A DNA stretch of 64,000 bases from Cantharellus purpuraceus (Eukaryota; Basidiomycota; Agaricomycetes; Cantharellales; Hydnaceae): positions 366,605 to 430,604 of the forward strand of contig JALBUN010000002.1 of assembly GCA_025174535.1 (NCBI GenBank), given 5' to 3'. Below the pieces are notes generated by a model. It had not been told where the DNA came from. It worked only from the letters and a program-made list of their open reading frames with translations, and did no database searches. This document shows positions 50,991 to 63,301 of this stretch, piece by piece. Position 1 is the first letter of the stretch. Every line of letters starts with the position of its first letter. Position numbers and translations under genes: made by a program.

Positions 50991-52194
50991 CAGCTTCTTC
51001 AACACAATTGCGTACCTATGGCTCACAGATACAGAAGAGCGGGAGGCAAGGTGAACATGCCGAAGAGCTGTACTATCCACGACGTCGCCTCGAGACGACG
51101 CGGCGATCCGCACGCTGTAAAGTGAAGGGGGTGGGGTCAAATTGATCCACAGGGGTAACCTTTGGCATCAACTTACGCAAAGCCAACGGCTCTCGTGTGT
51201 TCCTGCACGGTGCTACGCGACCTCATTGAAGGGACGAGCGTCATACGAGAGCCAGAGCTGGGCCAGAGCTAGCGATAGTGGGAGCAAAACCGATGAGCGC
51301 TGGGAAATACTAGCGCTCTAAGGCTGCTCATCAACTGAACGATTCATCCATTTGGTTGGTGATTGGCATATAGAAGGGCAACGGCAGAGATGCCCCCGGA
51401 ATCCGTTGTGAGTCACGTGACGAGACGCGTTCGCTTTGACAGTCGACAGCTATCTCATACAGAACCTAACACACATGGTTTACACTTCTGCCAAGCAGCA
51501 TGTCAGCAAACAGTTAGCTACCGGAAGTTGATGTGACACATACTTGGAGCTAGAATGGCCCAGGGGAGGATACACGAGCTATGTGCATCAGACGTCTGAA
51601 AATATAAAGCACTGCACAACAAATGCGCGAGAAGCAGCGTCGGAGAGGGCTGTGAGTTAGACACGAGTCAACAGTTGATACAAATATAGTCGGTGAATAA
51701 TCTAAAAGCGACCTGGAGGCGACGGGACCGGCCAATCCCAGCCGTGGGCATTGGGCAGCAACAAGACAAGCCTATATATAATTGGAACTGTTGCAAACGT
51801 CGACCTCCTCTAAAAGAAATTATTCGGATAGCATCAGGCACTACTCACCATATGCCGCAGGGCGGGCGGGTCTGCTTCTTTTTCTCCCTGAATCCACTTC
51901 CAGCTTGTGTGATAACAACACAGCCATTGATAGCCCATGATGAAAATCACTGGCAAGAGCACATGTCAGACCATCCCCGCTTCTATTCCTGGTCACATCA
52001 GCAGCAGAGGAAATGGGTGACTGGAACCGCACCATAAGGAGCATCTACAGTGGCCAGAAGATCTTGACCTGAGAGCCTTAAGGCTCTCACGATAAGGAGC
52101 AACCGAGAAGCCTCCATGATCAACCTCACAACCTACTAGTATAACTTCCATTGCAAACTCTGATAACCACTAGCTACTCCATACTTGGAACGAC
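50991..52194. other. 1.2-kb stretch without a confident gene
   Basis: Upstream exons of the minus-strand membrane protein could reach to about 51140. Beyond that I see no supported coding frame. A perfect 20-bp palindrome (tgagagccttaaggctctca) lies at 52070-52089. Confidence 0.45.
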
Positions 52195-52592
52195 ATGGCT
52201 ACTAGTGGCAGCAGTTCAGGGTCAACTGCCTTCAGTGTTCTAACTTCTACTGCGATAGAAGACGTTAAAATTGTACCCAAGTCAGCGCTGAGAGACATGA
52301 ACGTGACGCACGAACCCACTTCTAATAGGTTGCTGCCAAAATTCTCACTTCGAAGTTTGTTGGGGCTGTAAGCAGATCTAACATACCATGTGTAATCCAG
52401 GGCGAAGTTCTTTCGTCATCGACTGGAGCTATATCAGCGCTTGTGCATCGTTCCTATGTGCTTACGATGCCCGTACTATGGAAAGAGGAACTTGTTATTG
52501 CCCCATCAGGAGAAGATTGCTCAGCAGCTTGCATCTCTTTCTTACAAAGCCACAAGTTCCAAGTGTTTTTAACAGGGACCCGATCGGCCGAT
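52195..52592 (+). CDS. Small hypothetical protein, two exons
   Basis: ATG at 52195 opens MATSGSSSGSTAFSVLTSTA and IEDVKIVPKSALRDMNVTHE. With an intron ending at ccag 52401 the frame continues EVLSSSTGAISALVHRSYVL, TMPVLWKEELVIAPSGEDCS and stops at TAG 52590-52592, 24 bp before the GCS1 ATG. The donor is uncertain: gtaagc at 52371 gives a 33-bp intron, and a donor at 52330 a longer one. I do not recognise the protein. It could also be transcribed leader of the glutamate-cysteine ligase gene. Confidence 0.3.
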
Positions 52593-52616
52593 TAGTCCCG
52601 CTGACGCCATCTTGCC

Positions 52617-55526
52617 ATGGGATTACTTTCGCTGGGGACCCCTCTCGCTTGGAACGAGGGAAAGAAGTATGCAGACCATGTTAGGGACCATGGCATTACC
52701 CAATTCCTACATATATGGGACAGGCTGAAGGACAGGCAGGGCGACGAATTGCTCTGGGGAGATGAGGTGCATCCTTTTTAACTCTCAGCATATGGTCTCG
52801 TCACTGATTCTTCGTCAGGTTGAATACATGGTTGTGTCTTTCAATGATCAGGAGAAGAGCGCACGTCTATCATTACGACAGGCCGAAATATTGCAAAAAT
52901 TGGCCAACGTAGTAGCAGATCTTCAGAACTTTTCGCAAGATCCCGATGGAATGTGAGTTCTGGTGCGTTTGGGTCGTGCTATTGGACGCTTAACATCGTC
53001 ATCAGCGGCGCTGTCCCCGTTTTCCATCCGGAGTATGGTCGTTATATGCTGGAAGCTACACCCGGAGCTCCATACACAGGATCATTGCCAGACCTCCTTT
53101 CTGTTGAGAGGGACATGCGTTATCGGTAATTAATTCATATTTTACCTTTCCTGCCTTTGCTGAACATAGACCTGCTTGTAAAAACACTATCGTGCCTCCT
53201 GTAGACGGAAGTTAGCACGACGATACCTCAATGCTAATGAAGTCCCTCTGACGATCACCTCATTCCCGCGCCTTGGTGCGCCTGGTATTTTTACCGATCC
53301 CTATTTCAACCCCGTGGACGCAGTTGCAAGTCATAGCTTGTTTCTTCCCCAGGAAATTACCAATCCGCATGCACGTTTTCCGTATGTAAATATACTTCTT
53401 CTCAACCCAGTTAATAATGATCTACCAGCACCCTGACGGCAAACATTCGGATGAGGCGGGGTTCAAAGGTGGCTATCAACTTACCCATATTCTTTGATGA
53501 GAGGACATTACGCCCATTTGTGGATCCAACGACTCCCTGGGACCGTGATGTGTATGCAGAAGATCCAGGTTAGCGCGACGATTTACACATGTGTGATCGA
53601 TCGTGTTCAAGGATTGGCTTTACACAGAGGCAAAGAATGGCGCTGCGCTCCAAGATCACATTTATTTGGATGCCATGGGGTTCGGCATGGGCTGTTGTTG
53701 TTTACAGCTGACGTTCCAAGCCTGCAATGTCTCTGAAGCAAGAAGGCTCTACGACGCGTTTGTCCCTATCGGCCCAATAATGGTAAAAATTAGTGCCTTT
53801 ATTCACCATGTACTGCCTTCTTACCAAAGTTGTCTTTTAGCTGGCCTTGACAGCTGCCAGCCCGGCCTGGCGTGGCTACCTCTCTGACGTCGACTGTCGC
53901 TGGAACGTCATAGCGGGTAGCGTTGACGACCGCACCGAAGAGGAAAGAGGCCTAAAGGTAATTGATTGTCCTCCCTCTGAATTCTGTAATTTCAGACATG
54001 ATAATCTCGATCAATTGAGCAGCCGCTCAAAGAAAGCAGGTTCCGTATCCCAAAATCTCGTTATGATAGTGTTGATTCGTACCTATCACAAGACTGGAGG
54101 AACAGGCCTGAGTACAATGATAACCCATTCCCTTACGATGAAGCAATTTACGACAGACTGCGTAAGCATGGTATGCATTAGCTGTTAGTTGGATTTTGTT
54201 CAAAGTGTCCTGACCCCGGAGTTCCCTACAGGCATAGACGATTTGTTGGCCAAGCACATCGCACATTTATTTATAAGAGATCCTCTTGTTGTGTTTAGTG
54301 AGATGATTGACCAAGACGATAGTGTTAGCTCAGACCATTTCGAAGTCAGTTCCTCGAACGTTGTGATTGACCCCTGGAATTATTGATCCTCGTTTTATTT
54401 ACCTTGCAGAACATACAGTCCACAAATTGGCAAACGCTACGCTTTAAACCACCACCGCCAAATTCATCTATTGGATGGCGCGTCGAGTTCCGAAGCATGG
54501 AGGTGCAAATCACCGATTTTGAAAACGCCGCGTTTTCTGTATTCATCGTGTTGTTGTCGCGAGCCATCTTGCGCTTGGGGTTGAATTTCTACATCCCAAT
54601 ATCAAAGGTTTGTGGTGTTATTCACTGTTAGGTTACGTATGTTTAAGATCGAATCTAAGGTCGATGAGAATATGAATCGAGCTCAGAAAAGAGACGCCGT
54701 ACACCAGCAGAAATTTTATTTCCGAAGAGACGTGTTTCCAGCTGGACACAGAGAAGATTTTCCTTGCACAGAGCCGACTTTTGCTCCCTCCGGTGACAGG
54801 CATGACGGTCCTCACACTGAGGCGGACGCAACCCTGCAACCAACACCGTGCAAGGAGGCGCAAGCAGCTGCATCGCCCAGTCCTTGTGGCGAAGCCAAGG
54901 TTAATGGTGCATCCTTCCCACTCGCGGGTCCGTTGGGGAAAGAGAATGCACTCAGGAACTGTTATCCCGATGTCGAGCCGCCCATAACCTTGGAGAGAAT
55001 GCCAGTCGAAGAAGAGTACGAAGAAATGACAATCAATGAGATTATCAATGGCAAGGTACTTCTCAGTTTGAAACATCGAATCAAACGCTTTTTCACCCTT
55101 AATCCACTAGGGTGCGGACTTTCCAGGTCTCATGGGTGTTATCAACGCCTACTTGAACTCACTCAACGTTGAATTCGCTACGAAAGAAAGGCTTCGGAAG
55201 TACCTAAACCTGATCAAGCGTAGAGCTGACGGTGAGGCGTGTCTTTCGCTAAGCGTGGATCTTCCATTGATATCCCTGATATCAGGCTCACTGATCACCA
55301 CTGCGACCTGGATGCGGATGTTCATCCGCTCTCACCCTGACTACAAATTCGATTCGGTTGTTAGTGACAAGATAAATTATGACTTGCTCAAAGCGGTTGA
55401 TGAAATGTACGTCAACTCAGCTTGTGTATCTAACACTATTCAGAATCTTTTATTAGAGAACGTGGAGTCCTGACTGTCCCAGACCTGCTTCCACACGATG
55501 AGCCTGAACTTCCGAATGGACTGTAA
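52617..55526 (+). CDS. GCS1: Glutamate-cysteine ligase catalytic subunit
   Basis: First and rate-limiting enzyme of glutathione synthesis: ATP-dependent joining of glutamate and cysteine in the cytosol (family knowledge). Starts [20 protein letters not shown], then DELLWGDE, an intron, and [19 protein letters not shown]. Conserved blocks follow: [20 protein letters not shown] (53023-53080), [96 protein letters not shown] and [18 protein letters not shown] poorly conserved Pro/Ala/Gly-rich insert (about 54740-55000) sits after KFYFRRDVF. The C-terminal part includes [20 protein letters not shown] and ends [22 protein letters not shown] at TAA 55524-55526. At least nine short introns, all joining in frame. 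Confidence 0.93.
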
Positions 55527-55655
55527 TCTCCAACAAAGCTGTAGGATCCCACCATAGATGTCCGAATAGTTGTAACCTTGATGGCTTCTGATCTATTGCT
55601 CTGTTGGCCATTTATTAGAAATAAAGAATATCTCCGCGTGCTTCAACATGAATTT

Positions 55656-57353
55656 TTATCCAGGATTCGAGTTGGTGACCGACTTCAGAAGTAGCTTCAG
55701 AGCAAGTAAGACATGGCGCAATGCTCTAGTCCAGCTCTCTTCTTGGCTGAACTGTAGCTTAATTGAGACGTCGCCAATTTTGTCCTTAACAATGCTAATG
55801 CCCCCACATGAACACAGACTCGATGAGATGTGTTTTGCACTCACGGATGTGGGAAGTCAGCACTTGGATAATGTATCTTGGCATGTTCAATAAGTTGCCG
55901 CAGGCAATCCAGATAGGCAACCATGCCAAAGTCAAACCGACGATTGTGCAAGATTCGACCGATGTGGAGATCACCAGAGCCATATAACTCATACATGGCC
56001 TTGTCACTACCAGATATCTTCTCCATGCGTGAAAAAGACCCCATCGGAACAGGCCGGTAACTATAATGATGTTAGATCGTAAATAGCAGAAGGGAACTGT
56101 ATCTCACTTTTCAAACGCCACATCCAGCTTCCTAGCGAGCGTATATAAGAGTAAGGTACATTGACCCCATGCAGCATTTATCTCTGACCATTCGACCTAC
56201 TCAAAGCATACATTAGAAGTGATAGAAAATTGAGAAATTGATTGCCAAACCGCAACACCACCAGCTCTCCCGAGACGAAGACCATTAATAGTTCCGAAAA
56301 CGCCAACGTTCCCTATGCAGAATGCGTCATAATAGACGTTCGTCCGCTCCAGCTTCTCTAAAGTCTGCGAATCCGCTGCGTAGGCAGCTCTGAGAGAACG
56401 CAATTGCGAAGTTTGTTCTGCAGAGGACAAAAGGTTTCCATTGTGCATTCGCCAGAATCTGGATATTTCAATAAGTGCCCATTCGAATACATACACCACA
56501 AACACACTAACCCTGCCTCCTCCTCTTCCAGTTCTGTTTCTTCGCGTTCCAAGACCTGCAACTCACTGTTCAACCTCTCTCGCTCCGATTCAGCAGCCTT
56601 CAGCTCTTCGACAGCGGTCCTTTCATCTTCTTTTAATCTTTGGATCTTCCTTTCAATAGCCTCCGGGGTAGCACCATCTCGTTCTCTTTCCTTCTCTTTT
56701 CTAATCTCTTTCTCGAATGCAATGTATCCATCACGCTCCTTCTTCGTCTCCTCGAGCTGTTTGCTAAGAGTAGCAATCAAAAGATGTGTACACTCAGCAC
56801 AGAGAGGGTGATCAAGATCAGTGCGACTCGATAGTAATTTGAAGAGGCGTGCGGTTGACTCTAGATGGTGTGATAAAGGTGAAGGGCTAGGTGGCGCTGG
56901 AGTAGGAGTCGATGGCTGGTGTTGTTGGTTCAAAGATGTGCTGCTGCGTTTATTCGAGGTGCTAAGCATTGGTGTGATGCGATTTCGAGAAGAGAATGAC
57001 GACTTTTGCTGCCTCGACGGTGATATATTAGGCGGTGAAGGTATGTTGTGAACGACGCTATCCTGCAGCAATACAAAAGACTCTCCGGGGACCTGAATCC
57101 CTGGAACACGTGGTGCAGCTTGAGTACGCGAAGAGGGGGTATCGGAGGTGGACTGAGAAGAACTCTGCCACACCGTTTTAACAGAACTGGGGGCTGGAAG
57201 TTGGGCCAACTTCTCAGCCTCAGTGGGACTCATTTGGTGATGGGAAGGAGGTAGAGATCCTGCAATCATATCATAGGCAGATGGCGCAAGATCAACTAAG
57301 GATGAATCCAAAAACAATGGCTGTTTGCATTGGGTACAAACGGTTGAGTTCAT
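55656..57353 (-). CDS. ATG6: Autophagy protein Atg6 / Beclin 1
   Basis: Subunit of the class III PI3-kinase (Vps34) complexes in autophagy and vacuolar sorting. Begins at ATG 57353 with [20 protein letters not shown], the paired Cys motif typical of Beclin N termini. A Ser/Pro-rich linker follows, then a long coiled coil ([20 protein letters not shown] to [19 protein letters not shown] sequence, 56500-56780), then the evolutionarily conserved domain: [94 protein letters not shown] and [20 protein letters not shown], ending at 55656. Four introns are visible. Convergent with GCS1 (129 bp apart) and divergent from the ATP synthase gene. Confidence 0.93.
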
Positions 57354-57425
57354 GGTGAGGAGGCCGTCTAGCAGCAGATGTTTGTACTTGTGGGCGCCGC
57401 CATCAAGCTACTGTTTCCATATACC
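57354..57425. promoter_or_regulatory. 72-bp divergent promoter between ATG6 and ATP16
   Basis: The start codons of the two genes are separated by only 72 bases, so the two transcription starts and 5' leaders must overlap or lie within the opposite gene. No TATA box is visible. Confidence 0.6.
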
Positions 57426-58095
57426 ATGGCTGCGTTGCGACTTGTAAGCTCTGCGTCTCGACGTGCAGCAGCAAAACTTACTCTGGGTCGACGGGGATAT
57501 GCTGAAGCCACTGATAAGATCAAGTTCTCTATGGTAATTCCTCACCAAGTAATGGCGCGAATAGTTTCCACCGCAAACCCACTGGACTGACCTCACGCAT
57601 CTAGTCACTCTTCGACTCCACGGATGTAGTTCAAGTAAACATTGCGGCGCAAACGGGAGATATGGGTATTCTTGCCAACCACGTACCTTCTATTGAGCCC
57701 CTTCGACCGGGTGTAATAGAAGTCATAGAGTCGGGCAGCGGCTCGAAGAAGTGGTTTGGTGTGCATGAAGATGATGTACTATCTAGATGATTATATTGAC
57801 ACTGTTTTTCCCTTGACAGCTAGTGGAGGGTTTGCAACTGTCCACCCGAACAACAAGCTGACGATTAATGTGGTTGAAGCGGCTCCCTTGGAAGAGTTTT
57901 CTCCGGAGGTCACTCACTGTTCATTCGTACATTCTAGACACCTTTACAGAATTGCTCTTTTTTTAGGCGATCCGTACGAACCTAGCGGAGGCGCAAAAGG
58001 TTGCCGCTGGAAACGGCTCGGAAGTGGACAAGGTTGAGGCGCGTATCGAGGCGGAAGTTTACGAGGCATTGCAGCATGCTGTTGCGAGCAAGTAG
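57426..58095 (+). CDS. ATP16: F1F0 ATP synthase delta subunit, mitochondrial
   Basis: Part of the central stalk of mitochondrial ATP synthase (homologue of bacterial epsilon). Exon 1 encodes a mitochondrial targeting peptide rich in Arg/Ser/Ala (MAALRLVSSASRRAAAKLTL) and the start of the mature protein (YAEATDKIKFSM). After an intron: SLFDSTDVVQVNIAAQTGDM, GILANHVPSIEPLRPGVIEV, then SGGFATVHPNNKLTINVVEA and, after a third intron, AIRTNLAEAQKVAAGNGSEV with the C-terminal helices, ending HAVASK at TAG 58093-58095. Three introns join in frame. Confidence 0.93.
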
Positions 58096-58431
58096 CGAAG
58101 TCTTATGATAAAGGATCATAGACGCATGTGTAATATTTACCCACAGCTCAAGTCTGAGTGCCAGATATTACCGTTCTAACCATATCTCGCTATAACTGGC
58201 TTGCTTTTTGCACGGGATTTATGCATGTTTTTTTTGTGGTACTGCATTTCTCGCAACATTGAGAGGTTCTAGGTCTTGCGGGTTTCAATTAATTACGGTC
58301 GGTCGAAGTACCTAGACGCGCATCTATTTTGTAAGCACTCACGAGCTAAAAATTTTAAATCATCTGCGATCTAAAGACCTGTTGTGAGCTACTGTGAACT
58401 TGGTGCATAACCTGCAGTGCAGGGAGGTGTG
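58096..58431. other. Intergenic region
   Basis: No gene or repeat seen. Contains the 3' end of ATP16 and the promoter of the following gene. Confidence 0.5.
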
Positions 58432-61400
58432 ATGGTTGCGTCGCCTCCAGAGCAGTGGTATGATGTGCGTCAATTCTTGGTGCAAGGAGGCTACCATCCT
58501 CTTCTTGACCAGAGGCATCTGAGGAACCAACCATGGCTGCCAATAGCCGCTGAAATGATGCAGTCGATGCAAAGTCATGTGTGTTCTTCTTTGTCTATGA
58601 ACTTCCAGCTCATCCGTCAAATTGTCGCTAGTTGGATTGGCTTAGACAATGGCGTTTTGTCGCATTAAACGAAAAAGAACAGGGATACTCCTCCGATCCA
58701 CTGAGCGAGTCGAAGGTCATTCACATGTTCTTCGAAACTGCACAATATGCGTACCATGGCAATTTCAGAGATGCATTACAAGTAGTGAATGCATTCAGGA
58801 GAGCCTATAACTTTACTACCTTCTTGGGAATGCCTCCCCGAAGCTTTCAAGTTAACAGCTCTCAATATCTTGAGTCGATTGCTTTGGAACCCGCCTTGGA
58901 GCTTCAGCAACCCGCCTTTCCATTGTTTTGGTCACCGTCTCCATCAGAGCGCATAGACTCAGACAACACCCTTGTGTCCGAAGACCTGGATCTCAGTGAC
59001 TCGATCCATGCTGATGACGGCTTCAATGAGCCATGGCTGGGACCTGCAGACTTCGAGTATGATACCCCGTGGCTTGCATTGCTTGAACCGCCTACTCCAC
59101 CGAATGATGTGAGACCACCCAGCATCGAGGACACGCAATTTTGGTCACTTCCATCGCGCTTTCCGATGGAGCCTGAGTTCATTCCCTTAATATTACCTGA
59201 TTTTCCCCCACGACCTCCACATACCCCTGTCGCGTACAGTACAGGGCATAAGCCCCGTTTGCCAATGGTACCGCCAGTATGGGCACAGGTGATTGTGAAC
59301 TCCCCGTCGCAAGCTATTCATCTGACGAGATATGCAGTCTCGACAGGAATTGTGTGAGTCATTGAGCTATTTTCGTTCATATCAAGGAGGTGTGTATTCT
59401 CAAAAGAGAAGAGCTCGTGGTTATCTGCTCGATGGGCACCCTGCAGTGTATGTTCTTAGTTCTGCGTGGAGGTGATGTGTGAAGTTCAACTTGAATGTGT
59501 GTTGTAGCCAAGACCTGTGGCACGCAGAGGGGACATGCATCATTTCGCATGCGTGAGCCTTTCCCCTGTTGTTCATTCTCTTTTTCTCATCGTACACGTT
59601 AGAGGGGGTAACTCTGCGATAGATAGAGTAACAGGACAGACTGTCCTCGTTGACGATCAAACAGTCCGGAGCGCATCATGTAATGCTCTGCTCAGTTCAT
59701 GGAAATTCAAACAATCGGTTGTCCTGATAGCAGGAAATGGATACAATCTGTTCCCTTATGACCTCGGAAACCGTGGCTACGTGGTACTTGGATACTATTG
59801 GATTACCCATGCTTGGGGTACGTACGTCGTAAGTTGCTCAAACCTTCGGGTTTAATTGTTTGTACAGAGGAACCAGAGCCTTCAGCGGCGAGCCCACGCG
59901 GTTACTTTGTAAGGTGGAAGTTTATGTTTCAATGGATCCAGTCTCAGGGTAGGCCTTGGTGGATCCCGTGGGACGCGTATGTTTATCTGATCATTTACAC
60001 TCTAAAACGCTAATAATCGTTTTACAGTAAGACAGACCGATTATCAGATACAGAGGCAAACGTTTCACTTCCCAGAATTTGCCAGAAGTGCTTTAAGCAC
60101 AGCCGTAATATATATAATTTTGGTTGGGTCTGTACCAATTCAGACTGCAGTCTGTTTTTCCGCCGGGTCGATGCTACTGCACTGCCTCTGGACGCCAGCG
60201 GATTCCATCCTAAATTTCTCACTTATAAGGGTGATCCATCCGAATTCCAGGGCTTGACCTTCCAGATCCGCCCAAAGCCACCAGTGCAACGAAAGGAGTC
60301 TAGGGGCAAAGAGCATCGGCAGGTTACAACGTCTCGTCACTTTTGGAAAGGTTGGTGCTGCGATAAGTGCGGCAGGCTGTCATGCAGGTAGCTATGCAAA
60401 TCATATCGACTGTGCGATCATCTGATGTGCACTTTAGAGAATACTGGACTCACTGGGAATGCCACAACTGCCATGTGGGTATACTATATCCTCCAGTCTT
60501 CAAGTTCTTTAGTTAATTGTCTGGCGCAGCACATGCTTCAGATTAAATCGAGAATACAGCCGCCTCCAGCTGTTGTTGGAAAGACTTTGATCCATCCATC
60601 TAAAGCTTCAGGTATTTATTTAGAAGTACGCACGCTTCGTGACGGTCCCGCCGGTGAGGTCTTGAAATGCCAGTCTTTTCGACTACCTTGGGATCGGTTC
60701 GTGCAATCCAAATTCCTCCTCTCCCATATTATGCTCAACTTACATCAAGGGGTGTGATTCATCTTCTTCAAGCAGAGAAGAGCGCGCAGACTCTTGTTGA
60801 TGGTATTTGGCACCAATATCAACAGGATGCAAAACAACCTGGTTTCTTCCGAAGATATAGTATGAAAAATGTACGTTTCTGTCTTCGGGTGACAGAAAGG
60901 ATTACTTACGGTATATAACAGCATAAACGTATGCGTCCAATTCTCCTGATGATTGACGCCAAGAACTTACGATCATTCGTGATCTACAGTGAAGGGAAGG
61001 ATGCTTTCGCACTATTTCTCCCAAAACTGTGAGGAGAACTCGGCTACGTCTATGCGAGACTGACTGGTTTTTAGCTGGTGAACCCTATGAGGTACGAGGA
61101 TTTTGCCCACGATAACTTTGGTCGAACATGTCAGTTTTCCACTTCTGCAGTATGTCGGAGGGACAGATAACACTGGTATGTATATTGGAACGGTCTGACA
61201 GTAACTACGTATTCAGCTGCACATTCAGTTCCGCTCGAGAAATACTCATCCGTGAGCCAGGCTATGGCCCTGATCCGTAGACAGGTGTCACTGGTCATGG
61301 GGAATGCTCCAGCGTTCAATGAGATTCTCTCGGCGGCATATATGGCAGAGCAGAAGATGGAGTGTAGGTCAGAAAGCTTAGCCATACGTTTTACTGAATA

Positions 61401-61784
61401 CATGGCGCAGTTCACAGCGACGGCGAGAAGGACTTGGGACCTGTAATTGCCTCGCTCAGTCTCGGATCACCAGCTACGATGCGGTTCCGTCCGATTCCGA
61501 GTAGGTGGTATTCTGAAGAATCCGTAGAGGGTATTGTGCGCAAGTCCCCACCGATCGTACTTACTTTGACCTTGCGACATGGGGATGTACTCATAATGGA
61601 AGGGCCGGAGATCCAAGAGTACTATCAAGTAGGTAACATCAATCGCTCCTGTCACACAGACTGACCGGGATATTAGCATGCTGTACATCCGTGGGGCTTT
61701 CGTATTGCTGCGACTGCACGGTACATCAAAAGTAAGAGAGGGCAAGACGGTGCCGGTGAAGGAGTGGGGGGAAAATGTACTTAG
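58432..61784 (+). CDS. Large AlkB-like 2-oxoglutarate/Fe(II) oxygenase with zinc-binding cysteines
   Basis: Multi-exon gene starting MVASPPEQWYDVRQFLVQGG. The first 250 residues are Pro-rich and unrecognised. SRQELCESLSYFRSYQGGVY, KRRARGYLLDGHPA and WHAEGTCIISHAGG follow, then a domain with SVVLIAGNGYNLFPYDLGNR and YFVRWKFMFQWIQSQGRPWW. Cys-rich segments (CQKCFKHS...CTNSDC near 60080-60140, and CCDKCGRLSCREYW..WECHNCH across the intron at 60390) look like zinc binding sites. The C-terminal oxygenase has FSQNCGEPYEYVGGTDNT, the HxD pair in FHSDGEKDLG (across the intron at 61365), LRHGDVLIMEGPEIQEYYQH with the distal His, and RIAATARYI, the R-x5-R of AlkB enzymes. Such enzymes demethylate or hydroxylate nucleic acids or proteins; the substrate is unknown. 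Ends TAG 61782-61784. Confidence 0.75.
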
Positions 61785-61843
61785 CTACTGTCACGTGACT
61801 GAATTTGAGGACTCCGCTGTCCGTGTGATCTGAACCACGTCTT

Positions 61844-62946
61844 ATGGACAACTCTCTCGATCGAAACCAATTGTGGTCCCCGCCCTTATCCCGGCAGTAC
61901 CAGATTCAGGGTCAGCCCAACTTTCTCCTCACAGGCAAGTCACCTTCTTTCCTCTTCCTCTCTCGCCCCTCAAATTTGAGTCCAGGTCAATCTCCCTCAC
62001 CCAGCTCACTCACACGCAGCCAGCCAGGAGCCCCGCCATCATCTCAGATCCAACTGGAGGATCATCACTCATACCGGCGCACACACCTCCCATTTCCTCA
62101 ACATCAGCCCCAGCGTTTCCTTCCCGACGCCCACGTGCATCCCCATACTCACTTGCCGCGTCGACCCTTCCCTGTACCCCAGTCAATAGCAGATCCACGT
62201 GACAGTACTCCCGGTCCCTCCCATTCGTCTGCTGAAGACGATGGAGACGAATACGCTAACGGCGCAGCCGCCGACGCCGATAGTTCACTTTCCGAGTCTC
62301 ATGATCGTGAAGGTCCCAATACACTTCATGGTGAGGATGATGCGCCAATCGATGAGGAGCCTTTGTATGTCAATGCGAAGCAGTATAATCGCATCCTTAA
62401 AAGACGAGTGGCGAGGGCGAGACTGGAGGAGCTGCATCGCTTGTCCCGGCAACGTAAGGTAGGCTATCTCGTCACGCCGTGCAGTCACAGTACTTACTCG
62501 CTCATCAGCCTTATCTACATGAGTCTCGACACAAGCATGCTATGCGTCGTCCACGCGGTCCAGGCGGGCGATTTCTCACAGCAGAAGAAATTGCAGCCCA
62601 GCAAAAGGCCGCAGAGTCCTCTGACCCCTCGTCTTTCCATCCTAATCCAAACCCTTCTGCCGAGGAGCGAAAGGCGTTAAAGGCCTCAGAGTCAGCAGCA
62701 GGGTTGACCAACCGCAGACACGAGGCGTCATTTGGTGATATGCTAGCTGGCAATGGTGAGGTCAATACAGGTCCGGGACCTGAGTTCCGTCCATTTACGG
62801 ATGCACCGAGAAGCTCTGTGCCTGGTAGCGGACGCGATGTTTCGGGAGGCTATCCTACGAGTGCTCCCTCGCAGTCACCTGGTGCACATGTGCAATACTC
62901 GGATCTAAACGCAGTCCCATCACTCTCCGGACCAGGACTGCAGTAG
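61844..62946 (+). CDS. HAP2: CCAAT-binding factor subunit HAP2 / NF-YA
   Basis: DNA-contacting subunit of the heterotrimeric CCAAT-binding complex in the nucleus. Starts MDNSLDRNQLWSPPLSRQYQ and has a long Pro/Ser/Gln-rich N terminus. The conserved core is EEPLYVNAKQYNRILKRRVA followed by RARLEELHRLSRQRK (subunit association), an intron at 62459-62508, and PYLHESRHKHAMRRPRGPGG then RFLTAEE (DNA-binding subdomain). The tail is Ser/Gly/Pro-rich and ends at TAG 62944-62946. The intron lies between the two halves of the core, and both halves match the family closely. Confidence 0.93.
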
Positions 62947-63301
62947 CCGTTCTCGTGGGAATATTTTCTTATGCTTTATTTGCATTTTGCTCCGTTTTCC
63001 TGGAGTAAGGCATCTATCACTATTACTGGTTGTGCTGCTTGTATGTCGTTTTCGTAGCTGTCGCTTCTCGGTTGTTCCCGTTCTCGTTTCGCTCTTCGGA
63101 AAGGTATATCCCGAAACCCACGGAATATCGTAGCAATAGATTATTGTGTACTAGTGCCATGTAAGCGAAGGTCATTTGGCCTCATCAGCGTTAGTGATAT
63201 ACGCCTCCGACTGACAGACCACAAATGGTTAAATTTAAGCAGGAAGCAATATGAGGCGATAATACAACATTCTCCAGCAGCAATTGGGAGACAAGTCGCA
63301 A
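62947..63301. other. Convergent intergenic region
   Basis: No coding signal seen between HAP2 and the minus-strand gene. Contains both 3' regions. Confidence 0.5.

Noticed and set aside
54633..55076. A 147-codon minus-strand frame
   Set aside because: It is antisense to the GCS1 insert and has no recognisable feature.
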